Of a stretch of DNA of 64,000 nt, positions 9,027-16,650 are shown piece by piece. The notes beneath the pieces were generated by a model that worked only from the letters and a program-made list of their open reading frames with translations, had not been told where the DNA came from and did no database searches. Location: contig NZ_CP017267.1 of the NCBI RefSeq assembly GCF_001870205.1, forward strand, positions 2,071,001-2,135,000, given 5' to 3'. This DNA is from Vagococcus teuberi (GTDB lineage: Bacteria > Bacillota > Bacilli > Lactobacillales > Vagococcaceae). The position numbers and the translations under genes are program-made. The number at the start of each line of letters is the position of its first letter. Within the stretch, counting starts at the first letter, position 1.

Positions 9027-9734
9027 TTAAAATAAAAGATTTGTAATTGGTCCTGTAAATGGTACCAATATTACAACTGTAATACCTGTTACAACGATTG
9101 ATAAGCCTGACATAGCTCCTTGAACTTCACCAAGTTCAATCGCTTTTGCTGTTCCCATAGCATGAGAAGAACTTCCTAATGCGACTCCTTGAGCCACTGG
9201 ATCTGTAATGTTAAACAACTTAAAGACAGTTGGTCCAATCATCGCTCCAATAACGCCCGTAAAAACAACCACTGCAACAGTCAGTGATACAATCCCGCCA
9301 AGAGAGTCAGATACTCCTACTGCAATAGCCGTCGTAATTGATTTAGGAATTAATGTTGCTCCCATCTCTTGTTCGAATTTAAATAACATACTGAAAGCAT
9401 AAATCATAATGGTATGGAAAATCACACCACTAAATATTCCCGTTAATATAGCTAGGTAATATTTTTTCAAATAAACAAAATTTTGTTCCAACTTAATGGC
9501 TAAAGCAACAGTCGCTGGAGTAACAAATAAACTTAAAAACTGTCCACCATTTTTATAGGTTTCAAGCGGGATATCCAAGAATACTAAAATTAATATAAGT
9601 GCTATAATCGCAAATACTAATGGCGTAAATAATGGATTTTTCGGCCATTTAGCTTTCAATCTTGCTGATAGTAAATATAAACCAACTGTTAAACTTATCC
9701 ATAAAAATGGGCTTTCTATTACATTAGACAACAT
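9027..9734 (-). CDS. lrgB: LrgB/CidB-family membrane protein
   Basis: A 235-residue multi-pass membrane protein of the LrgB/CidB family (VGLYLLSARLKAKW, PKSITTAIAVGVSDSLGG, GVALGSSSHAMGTAKAIELGE). LrgAB/CidAB were first described as holin-like murein hydrolase regulators, and LrgAB-type proteins are now also linked to pyruvate transport. The start at 9734 overlaps the lrgA stop by 11 nt; longer frames upstream would only re-read lrgA. The neighbouring pyruvate-producing lactate oxidase favours a pyruvate role. Confidence 0.93.
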   Translation of the reverse strand: MLSNVIESPFLWISLTVGLYLLSARLKAKWPKNPLFTPLVFAIIALILILVFLDIPLETYKNGGQFLSLFVTPATVALAIKLEQNFVYLKKYYLAILTGIFSGVIFHTIMIYAFSMLFKFEQEMGATLIPKSITTAIAVGVSDSLGGIVSLTVAVVVFTGVIGAMIGPTVFKLFNITDPVAQGVALGSSSHAMGTAKAIELGEVQGAMSGLSIVVTGITVVILVPFTGPITNLLF

Positions 9735-10137
9735 CTGCTTCCACCTCAACTTCTTCAAGAGTATCTGCAGATTTTGTTTCCGCTTCCAATTCTTTTGATT
9801 TAACAGCTTGAACAATTCGTCCAACAAACGCAATCATTAGTGTTGTTGTCACAACCATAATAACCAGTAATTGCCACCACGTATTGGCTAAGATGCCGAA
9901 GTGTGCCATAAGTCCAACGCCTGCTGGGACAAAGAATATTCCCATATTATTAGTTAACCATGTTCCCACTTCATCGACTTGGTCCATCCTAACCCACTTA
10001 AAGTGAAGAGCACAGAAAAAGAGCACCATACCAATCACACTTCCTGGAATTGCAATAAAATTAGATAATAGTGCAGAGACTATTTCACCTAATAAAGAAA
10101 ATAAAAAAATCCAGAAAAATTGTTTGATTTGCTTCAT
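9724..10137 (-). CDS. lrgA: LrgA/CidA-family membrane protein
   Basis: A 137-residue small membrane protein with four hydrophobic segments and the family signature AIPGSVIGMVLFF, then FVPAGVGLM. It partners LrgB. The ATG at 10137 (MKQIKQFF) is preferred to a start 14 codons upstream because GTGAG precedes it and the extra residues are not family-like. The acidic C-terminal tail (LEEVEVEADVV) is cytoplasmic. A divergent LysR gene starts 174 bp away and is the likely regulator. Confidence 0.92.
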   Translation of the reverse strand: MKQIKQFFWIFLFSLLGEIVSALLSNFIAIPGSVIGMVLFFCALHFKWVRMDQVDEVGTWLTNNMGIFFVPAGVGLMAHFGILANTWWQLLVIMVVTTTLMIAFVGRIVQAVKSKELEAETKSADTLEEVEVEADVV

Positions 10138-10310
10138 AAAAATCAACTCACTTTCGTTTTGTAAACGTTTTATCGACATAAATATAGCATGAGATAGATT
10201 CTTTGAATAATACTATTTCCTTATGATATTATAAGCGTTGTTTATGCAAATTGCTTTTATATACATTTTACTTATGAGTGTTTTTTCACAATATTTTAGA
10301 GGAGCCTACC

Positions 10311-11216
10311 ATGAATTTAAAAGATTTAACATACTTTCATCATCTTGCGCAAACGCTTAATTTTACTGCTACTGCTGATTATTTTTATATATCCCAACCT
10401 TCTATTTCTATGGCTATAAAACGACTAGAAATCGAACTAGATACCATTCTAATTGATAGAAAAAGAATTCACAAGAAGCTTAGTTTAACTGAAACCGGTA
10501 ACATTTTATATCGTTATTCTCATCAAATTTTAAAGTCAGTTGAACAAGCTGAAGAGGAGATTCATGACTTTAAACATCAAATCGTCTATTTTGGTTTCTT
10601 ACCAACTATTGGAGGCTATTTTATGTCCCGTTTATTACCTCATTTGAATACATTTTCTTCTTCAATAAAATTCATTGAAGAAGAGAGTTCTGATGTTATG
10701 TTAAGCCTAGTAAAAAGCGGTAAGGTTCCCATTGCAATCATTGGAAGTGACGAACCTGTATTTAACGATGACTCTTTAATTCAAGTTCCATTAAAACAAG
10801 AAGACATGGCTTTATGGGTATCCAAGAGCCACCCACTTGCTACTAAAAAAAAGACCTCCCCTACAACTTGTAAGGAAGATGTCTTTATTTCATTAGAAAA
10901 AGGATACATGCACCACCGAATCTTTGATGACTGGGTATTAGATCATCACTTAAAAAATATTCAAACAATTTATACTAAAGAAATACAGACTGCTCTATCA
11001 ATTGCTAGTTCTACAAACATGATAGCCTTTTTAAGTGATATTTTAGTACGAGATCACCCGGGATTAGTTAAAGTTGAAATTGAGCAACCGCCACAAATCT
11101 ATATAAGTCTTATAGTAAATAAACACATTCATCAATCTAATACATTTCAGACAACATTTAATCAAAAAATTATTGATTTAGCACAAGAATTTAGCCAACC
11201 TTTTAACGTGGAGTAA
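10311..11216 (+). CDS. LysR-family regulator divergent from lrgAB-lctO
   Basis: A 301-residue regulator with an N-terminal winged HTH (MNLKDLTYFHHLAQTLNFTATADYFYISQPSISMAIKRLE) and a LysR substrate-binding domain. The start at 10311 has GAGGAG 8 nt upstream. Divergent placement against lrgA is the classic arrangement for a LysR protein controlling its neighbour, so an effector linked to pyruvate, acetate or lactate is plausible by analogy with CidR. A scrap resembling its last 16 codons recurs at 12551-12598. Confidence 0.9.
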   Translation: MNLKDLTYFHHLAQTLNFTATADYFYISQPSISMAIKRLEIELDTILIDRKRIHKKLSLTETGNILYRYSHQILKSVEQAEEEIHDFKHQIVYFGFLPTIGGYFMSRLLPHLNTFSSSIKFIEEESSDVMLSLVKSGKVPIAIIGSDEPVFNDDSLIQVPLKQEDMALWVSKSHPLATKKKTSPTTCKEDVFISLEKGYMHHRIFDDWVLDHHLKNIQTIYTKEIQTALSIASSTNMIAFLSDILVRDHPGLVKVEIEQPPQIYISLIVNKHIHQSNTFQTTFNQKIIDLAQEFSQPFNVE

Positions 11217-11300
11217 ACTATTTATTTTATTAACAATAATTTCTAAATAATATATGAAACTAATTATTTTTTTGGTATGATGATATGAGGAGTTGATATA

Positions 11301-11615
11301 ATGAAAAAACAAGGTATTTTAAATATCGTACTATTAATGTCGTTAATTATATTTGCTGGAGTAAGTGTCTACAAAGTAGAACAAAATAATAAGGATATTG
11401 CTCAAGCGCAAATTCAAATAAACGAATTAAAGGCAACGATAGATAAACAATCAAAAGAATTAAGTGATAAAAATACCACAATAAAAGATCTAAAAAGTGA
11501 CATCCAAACTGCTCAGGAGAAAATAAAAAAACTAAATGAAACGAGCTCGTTTTCACAAACAGATACTCAAGTCGGCGACACACAAAACAATACAATCACT
11601 TATAACCCATTCTAA
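11301..11615 (+). CDS. Small membrane-anchored coiled-coil protein
   Basis: A 104-residue protein with one N-terminal membrane segment (about residues 7-23) followed by a predicted coiled coil of K/E/Q/L heptads (about 28-80) and a polar Ser/Thr/Asn tail. It resembles generic single-pass cell-division or stress-associated proteins but I do not recognise a family. GAGGAG precedes the ATG and an extended -10 (TGGTATGAT) is visible about 20 nt further upstream. It may be secreted-side facing. Confidence 0.75.
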   Translation: MKKQGILNIVLLMSLIIFAGVSVYKVEQNNKDIAQAQIQINELKATIDKQSKELSDKNTTIKDLKSDIQTAQEKIKKLNETSSFSQTDTQVGDTQNNTITYNPF

Positions 11616-11621
11616 TAAAAA

Positions 11622-12214
11622 TGGCTCTTTGTCAAATAGGACTGATGAGTTAAATTGGTAAGATGATGATTGTGAGAGTAATCTCACATTTATCATCTTT
11701 TTTAGTTATTTTATTTTTTATAAGGCCGTTTATCAAGAAAATCCTTATTCTCATATTATGAAATGATTTGAATCCGTATGACACTCGTTTTAGTGTTTTT
11801 ATATGAGTATTCTTGTCTTCTCTACTAGCATGCGACTTGAATTCGTCTACCATTAGAACGTCAGGAAATCGCTGGGGTTTAAGTTGATGTGGTAATTGAG
11901 TTTCAACATATTTAATAACCCTTATAACAAGTCGTTAAGGAGACTTGGCATAATTTAGCGATTAACGTCATAGACATTTTTCAGTTAAAAGTTCTAAGAT
12001 TTGTAAAGTAATAAACTTACTAATATGACAACTTTTTCAACGATTGAGCATTGAGTAGTCCAATTTTGTTTACAATTTTTACTAGCATAAGGTAGGGGGG
12101 AATAAGTCCCTTTAATAATTAAAGTATTCTTCCATTAATGTTAGCTTCTTCTGTACTGGCTAAATCTAAATAATTACCTGTTATTCTTAGCATTTTTTTG
12201 ATATGATTATTCAT
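11622..12214 (-). pseudogene. Decayed ISL3-family transposase
   Basis: On the minus strand an ATG at 12214 opens MNNHIKKMLRITGNYLDL, the typical ISL3 transposase N-terminus, but the frame stops after 31 codons. Near the other end (11650-11853) comes HIKTLKRVSYGFKSFHNMR, the conserved ISL3 C-terminus. Most of the middle is deleted and frames are broken. GGCTCTTTGTCAAATAGG at 11622-11639 resembles an ISL3 terminal inverted repeat. The element cannot be active. Confidence 0.8.
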
Positions 12215-12293
12215 GACATGTCGTCCTTTCTACCTAATGTTTTTGTTGGTACTTAAATTTTACTAGATAGACGACATGTTTTTAAATAAAACA

Positions 12294-12337
12294 AACTAAA
12301 AAGGGCTGATGAATCGAATTTTGATTCATCAGCCCTT
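12294..12337 (-). terminator. Strong terminator-like hairpin
   Basis: A perfect 13-bp stem GGGCTGATGAATC/GATTCATCAGCCC (12303-12335) is followed on the minus strand by TTTTTAG. It could end read-through from the WxL operon. Its outer sequence also resembles the bases following the ISL3 end at 11637, so it may derive from that element. Confidence 0.65.
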
Positions 12338-12360
12338 TAAATTATAAAGCCATAAAAAAT

Positions 12361-12403
12361 AATCGTAGAAGTCTTATCTAAATAGAAGACTTCTATGATT
12401 TTT
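12361..12403. terminator. Bidirectional terminator downstream of the WxL operon
   Basis: Arms AATCGTAGAAGTCTT and AAGACTTCTATGATT (12361-12375, 12386-12400) carry one G-T mismatch and are flanked by T-rich DNA in both directions. Confidence 0.7.
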
Positions 12404-12550
12404 ATTGTATTATTTTATAAATCTACAATCATACCTCTAGTAATTTCAATTTGCATGAATACAACGAAGGTGTTTTCATATTTGCCATCCGTTTTGGGAT
12501 CCATTCCGTTTTTATTTATAAAGAAATTCAGTCTGCTTATCAAGCAATAA

Positions 12551-12598
12551 ATTATTGACTTAACTAAAAGTTTTGGGAAACCTTTTAAGATAGAGTAA
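12551..12598 (+). pseudogene. Remnant of a LysR-type regulator 3' end
   Basis: These 16 codons read IIDLTKSFGKPFKIE and stop; the LysR gene ending at 11216 closes with IIDLAQEFSQPFNVE and stop. By hand, 35 of 48 bases are identical. The frame upstream is closed by stops. It is either an ancient duplicate of the 3' end or a relic of a second LysR gene left when the ISL3 element and WxL genes were rearranged. Confidence 0.5.
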
Positions 12599-12606
12599 CC
12601 AGCTAT

Positions 12607-13236
12607 TTAATGTGACACTGGTGAGTCAGTTAATGTATAAGTCAATGTTGCTGTATAAGTATCTTGTAAATTTCCAGCTGGGATTTTTAATTGAATTTTA
12701 TCTGTTGGATACTGTATAGTCCAGCTACCATAACCTTTACCGACATCAGCTGTCACAATATTAACAGCGTCTTCACCAGAAGACACAATCTTTCCTTTTT
12801 CATCTCCAGTAAAGGCATTATCTGTAGTTAATGTATTAGGTAAAATGGCACTAGTATCACCACTTGTTGTGGTTGTTGGTGTCACACTAGGATAAAACAA
12901 TTGAGCACCAGTCAGTTGCTTACCTTTAGTACTTCCTGTAAAATGACTCAATTTGGTAGACAATTGCCATCCAGGAGCATTACCACTTAATTCTTGAATA
13001 GAAATATTCACATCATTTGAATTAGTTGTTACGATATCTTCTGCTGAAATAGTCGCATCTTTAAATGTAATATCTGATGCCTCTGTCAGTTTTAATGTCT
13101 CTGTCGGAGCCACCAAATTAAATGTAGCAGTCGCATCTTGATTAACGGATGCAGCAAACGTCACACTACTTGTCATTAAAGCAATAGCTGACAAGCTTAA
13201 CCCAAAGAGTATGTTCTTTATATTATGTGATTTCAT
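12607..13236 (-). CDS. Small WxL-domain surface protein with YxL second motif
   Basis: A 209-residue secreted protein with a signal peptide ending near SVTFAAS and a WxL domain. The first motif is intact (APGWQLSTKL), but the C-terminal one reads LTYTLTDSP, Tyr in place of Trp. WxL domains bind peptidoglycan non-covalently. The start at 13236 has GGAGGAGATAGA upstream. It is the last gene of the operon, 16 nt after its neighbour, whose domain has the same substitution. Confidence 0.88.
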   Translation of the reverse strand: MKSHNIKNILFGLSLSAIALMTSSVTFAASVNQDATATFNLVAPTETLKLTEASDITFKDATISAEDIVTTNSNDVNISIQELSGNAPGWQLSTKLSHFTGSTKGKQLTGAQLFYPSVTPTTTTSGDTSAILPNTLTTDNAFTGDEKGKIVSSGEDAVNIVTADVGKGYGSWTIQYPTDKIQLKIPAGNLQDTYTATLTYTLTDSPVSH

Positions 13237-13252
13237 TCTATCTCCTCCTAAA

Positions 13253-13891
13253 TTATATTGTTGGTCCATCTGTTAAGGTATAAGTCAATGATGATTCATA
13301 GTTTCCCGCAAGGTTACCTGCAGGTATGTTTAATTCTAATTTATGAGTTGCATCATACGTTCCCGTCCATTGACCATTTCCTTTTCCAGATACAGATTTT
13401 ATTAATACTTTATTACTTGGTGTATCTGAAGAGTTAATCCTTAAACCCTTGACGAAAGAATCTTCAAAGCTTTCATCCGTTGAGAGAGTTTCTGGTGTAC
13501 GCTCAGCAACATCAACTGTTGCACTTGTCGTCAAGGTAATGGCTGGATAAAACAATTGAACTCCTTTTAATACTCGACTATTGGAGGAATCTTTAAATTC
13601 GCCTAAAGATACAGAAAGAGACCAACCCGGAGCATCTCCACGAATATCAGTTATGACAAGATTAGGTGATTGTTCTTCTGTTAATGTCATATCTGTAATA
13701 CCTATTGCCTTAGATCCAAAATTTAAATCAGATGCTTTAGTAATCTCTAACAATGAAACAGAAGGATCGGTATTTTCGATTAAGTTAACTGTCGCTTTTT
13801 GTGTCTTAGGTTCCATATCTACTGCTAATACAGTTTCCCCTATGATTAGAGTAGATAAAAGTAAGGTACAACAAAACCATATTTTTTTCAT
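13253..13891 (-). CDS. Small WxL-domain surface protein with YxL second motif
   Basis: A 212-residue exported protein: signal peptide (LLLSTLIIGETVLA), then a WxL domain with APGWSLSVSLGEF and LQLFYPAI-type core, and a C-terminal LTYTLTDGP in which Trp is again replaced by Tyr. It is closely similar in layout to the next gene downstream, so the pair probably arose by duplication after the substitution. Non-covalent cell-wall attachment is expected. Confidence 0.88.
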   Translation of the reverse strand: MKKIWFCCTLLLSTLIIGETVLAVDMEPKTQKATVNLIENTDPSVSLLEITKASDLNFGSKAIGITDMTLTEEQSPNLVITDIRGDAPGWSLSVSLGEFKDSSNSRVLKGVQLFYPAITLTTSATVDVAERTPETLSTDESFEDSFVKGLRINSSDTPSNKVLIKSVSGKGNGQWTGTYDATHKLELNIPAGNLAGNYESSLTYTLTDGPTI

Positions 13892-13917
13892 AGTACTTCT
13901 CCTAACTTGTAATCTGT

Positions 13918-14658
13918 TTATTTTACGCCATCAACTAATTGCCAAGTCAATGTTGCTTTATAACCAGTGTTTGCAGTGATACTATTAGTTGGAGCACTAA
14001 AAACAATATGTTCATTATCTGTTGCACCAGCTTCTGCTGTATATCTTGCTAACCATGTTCCTCGTCCTGTTCCCTTATCAGCTGATAACAAGGTTTGTAC
14101 CCCTGTATTACCAGCAGACAAACTAATATCATGTGTCTTAGCAAGGTCAACATCACTACCATTTACAGTATCATTACTTGTAACAGCTTCACCATTTTTA
14201 AATGATATAGTAGCACCCGTAATTGGCTTATTCGTATTTTTAGTATCAGTTGGAACAAAATCTCCTAGAGATACATTTAATTTCCAACCTGCTGCAGTGC
14301 CTCTTAAATCACTGACTTGATAAAATCTAGGCGTATCATTCTTAACATTGGCTGTCACAGTTTTACTTGTAATCTCAATATCACTACCAAAATCTAAGTT
14401 AGATAAATAGTTAATTTGTAAAGCACCAGTTTGTCCAGTTGTATTTCCATCATTTGGATCGGTTGGACCTGGTTTAGTAGGGTCTTTGGGATCAGTTGGG
14501 TTAACAGGTTTCACAGGAGTATTTCCTCCTGCAATGGCTTTAATCGTTGCGTTTGATTCAGCATTTTCTCCTTCTGCTGCCATAATGGTTGTACCAAAAG
14601 ATGCCATAAAAATCGCACTTAAAGAAATCACACTGATTAATTTGACTTGTTTTTTCAT
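13918..14658 (-). CDS. WxL-domain surface protein with proline-rich linker
   Basis: A 246-residue secreted protein: signal peptide, a Pro/Asp/Lys/Thr-rich linker (about 50-75, PVNPTDPKDPTKPGPTDPND), then a WxL domain with AAGWKLNVSLGDF and the final LTWQLVDG. Both WxL motifs keep Trp. The linker probably spans the wall. It follows its upstream paralogue by 27 bp. Confidence 0.9.
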   Translation of the reverse strand: MKKQVKLISVISLSAIFMASFGTTIMAAEGENAESNATIKAIAGGNTPVKPVNPTDPKDPTKPGPTDPNDGNTTGQTGALQINYLSNLDFGSDIEITSKTVTANVKNDTPRFYQVSDLRGTAAGWKLNVSLGDFVPTDTKNTNKPITGATISFKNGEAVTSNDTVNGSDVDLAKTHDISLSAGNTGVQTLLSADKGTGRGTWLARYTAEAGATDNEHIVFSAPTNSITANTGYKATLTWQLVDGVK

Positions 14659-14685
14659 TATACTCTCTCCTTTTTATACTCTCTC

Positions 14686-15480
14686 TTATTCAGCAGTTGG
14701 TGCAGCTGGTGAGTCTGATAAGTTCCATGTAAGTGTTGCTTGATATTGACCTGCATAATTATTTCCTGGAACAGATAATTGAATCGGTTTTTTTTCAGTA
14801 GTTGATCCATCTGATAATTCTAGTGCTCTCGAATTATAACGTGCTTCCCATAATCCCATACCTTGATCTTTAGCAGCAGACATCAACACTTTTGCCGTAC
14901 CACCTGCATCAAACGTTTTAGCAAAACTGGTAGGTGCTACACTATGAGAGGCATCTTTGGTTGTATTAGGTGTAATTTCTGGGAAAGATAATTGTGCCCC
15001 TTTTAACGTATGTTCAGTATCATCTGATGCAACATTTTGTTCAATAAAATCACCCAATGTTAAGGTTAAATTCCAACCAGCGCCTGTCCCACGACGGTCA
15101 GTCACACTATAACCCGGTGTATAGACAGTATCATCTTTTGATATATCTGTATTGTCCACCACACCGATATTAGTAATAGGTGTACCAGTAGATTTAACAT
15201 ATAGCGCATCTCTGGTTGTAGTCGTTGATGTTAATGATATAGCATCAAAATACAAATCCGTTGCACTCGTAATCCCCAGATCTTTTACTGGTAACATTGG
15301 GCCAGTAGATGGATATGGGTCTGTACTTGGAGGTGTAATAACGTCAGAACCTGCAGTAATTTGAACATTGGCTGTACCAGCTTTATTAAGACCTTGTGCT
15401 TCTTCAGCTACAGTTAATTGGCTAACACTAAAAAGAGTTCCTAAAACTAACAAACTAGATAAATAAATATTTTTTTTCAT
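14686..15480 (-). CDS. WxL-domain surface protein
   Basis: A 264-residue secreted protein with signal peptide (LSSLLVLGTLFSVSQLTVAEE), short Pro-rich stretch (ITPPSTDPYPSTGPM) and a WxL domain holding RRGTGAGWNLTLTLGDF and LTWNLSDSP. It is 15 bp downstream of another WxL gene on the same strand, within the operon. Confidence 0.9.
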   Translation of the reverse strand: MKKNIYLSSLLVLGTLFSVSQLTVAEEAQGLNKAGTANVQITAGSDVITPPSTDPYPSTGPMLPVKDLGITSATDLYFDAISLTSTTTTRDALYVKSTGTPITNIGVVDNTDISKDDTVYTPGYSVTDRRGTGAGWNLTLTLGDFIEQNVASDDTEHTLKGAQLSFPEITPNTTKDASHSVAPTSFAKTFDAGGTAKVLMSAAKDQGMGLWEARYNSRALELSDGSTTEKKPIQLSVPGNNYAGQYQATLTWNLSDSPAAPTAE

Positions 15481-15495
15481 GTGAATTCTCCTTTT

Positions 15496-16236
15496 TTATT
15501 TTACTGGACTTGCTGATGGGCTATCAGATAATGCCCAAGTAACCGTTCCTTGATACGTCCCAATCATATTACCTGATGGAACAACTAATTGAATATCATC
15601 TGCTACGTCCTTCTCTAAACCTGTTGCGTCTTTATTATAAAAAACTTTAAACGTCCCCATGCCTTGACCTTTTTCAGCCGTTATAATTTTTTGAAAACTA
15701 TTTTTGTTTTCAGCATTTGGTGCGTACTCATTTAGCGTTGGTGTAATACCAGCGTCATCTTGTGCCACAGCATTGTCACTACCTGCTACAACTGATCCAT
15801 TATTTAATGTGATATAAGCACCTCTTAACGTATTCGTTGTTCCTGGATTAGTCGTTGAATCAGTTAGTTCACTTTGTTTTATTTGTAAATTCCAACCAGC
15901 ACCTGTTCCTCGTGTATCGGTTACTTGAATGTTTCTTTTGGCAATAGATTCTGCTCCATCATTTTTTAACGAAATTTTTTGTGTTCGTCCACTTAAATTC
16001 ATGTCTTTAAAATTAAAAACAATGACATTATCAATACTTAGAGGACCACTTTGTCCAGTCTCGCCAGAAGGGGTATCAGGATTTTCTGGTTTTGTTGGCT
16101 CTTTAGCACCAGGATTTACCGTAATGGTTGCCTCTGAGTTAATTTGTCCATTTTCTTCGACAGTCACTGCATAGGTTTGTAACCCTGCGACTAATACAGT
16201 TGAACTAATTAGTAATGTTCCTAACATTTTTTTCAT
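15496..16236 (-). CDS. WxL-domain surface protein
   Basis: A 246-residue secreted protein: signal peptide, Pro/Gly-rich linker (KEPTKPENPDTPSGE) and WxL domain with TRGTGAGWNLQIKQ and VTWALSDSP. The start at 16236 is supported by AAGGAGAAGAT upstream and lies 1 nt from the stop of the LPXTG gene, so translation is probably coupled. A longer frame upstream re-reads the LPXTG gene and is not used. Confidence 0.9.
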   Translation of the reverse strand: MKKMLGTLLISSTVLVAGLQTYAVTVEENGQINSEATITVNPGAKEPTKPENPDTPSGETGQSGPLSIDNVIVFNFKDMNLSGRTQKISLKNDGAESIAKRNIQVTDTRGTGAGWNLQIKQSELTDSTTNPGTTNTLRGAYITLNNGSVVAGSDNAVAQDDAGITPTLNEYAPNAENKNSFQKIITAEKGQGMGTFKVFYNKDATGLEKDVADDIQLVVPSGNMIGTYQGTVTWALSDSPSASPVK

Positions 16237-16237
16237 T

Positions 16238-16624
16238 TTATATCTTCTCCTTTTGACTAAATTTTTTTTCAATAAAAATAGATTTGATTTCCTTTCTAAA
16301 AATAATAAAAAGTAATAAAAAACCTATCATCGATACTCCTATACCTAATGCTTCCCCAGTAGAAGGAAGTCGTGCTCCTGAACTGGGAATGGTGCTTGAC
16401 GCCTTATTATTTGACGATGAATCGCTATTTCCATTCGTTTCTTTTATAGTTTTTCTAGAAAAACTGATGGTTGCGTGAGAATTCACCTTGGCGCTTGATG
16501 ATGAAATATCAGATTCTGAAATGATTGTTTCAGATGTACTCTCTTTTGTCTCAGCTGCCACTTGGACTTGATAACCGAATATAACAATCATCGCTAAAGA
16601 ACATAGATAAAGTAATTTCTTCAT
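16238..16624 (-). CDS. Small LPXTG-anchored protein of the WxL locus
   Basis: A 128-residue sortase substrate: signal peptide, a Ser-rich spacer (SESDISSSSAKVNS and SSSNNKASS) and a C-terminal sorting signal LPSTG with hydrophobic helix and charged tail. WxL (csc-type) clusters usually encode one such small covalently anchored protein that may help retain the WxL complex. The ATG at 16624 has GAGGG 8 nt upstream; a GTG two codons earlier is less well placed. Confidence 0.9.
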   Translation of the reverse strand: MKKLLYLCSLAMIVIFGYQVQVAAETKESTSETIISESDISSSSAKVNSHATISFSRKTIKETNGNSDSSSNNKASSTIPSSGARLPSTGEALGIGVSMIGFLLLFIIFRKEIKSIFIEKKFSQKEKI

Positions 16625-16650
16625 TTTCACATCCCTCTCTTTTATTTATG

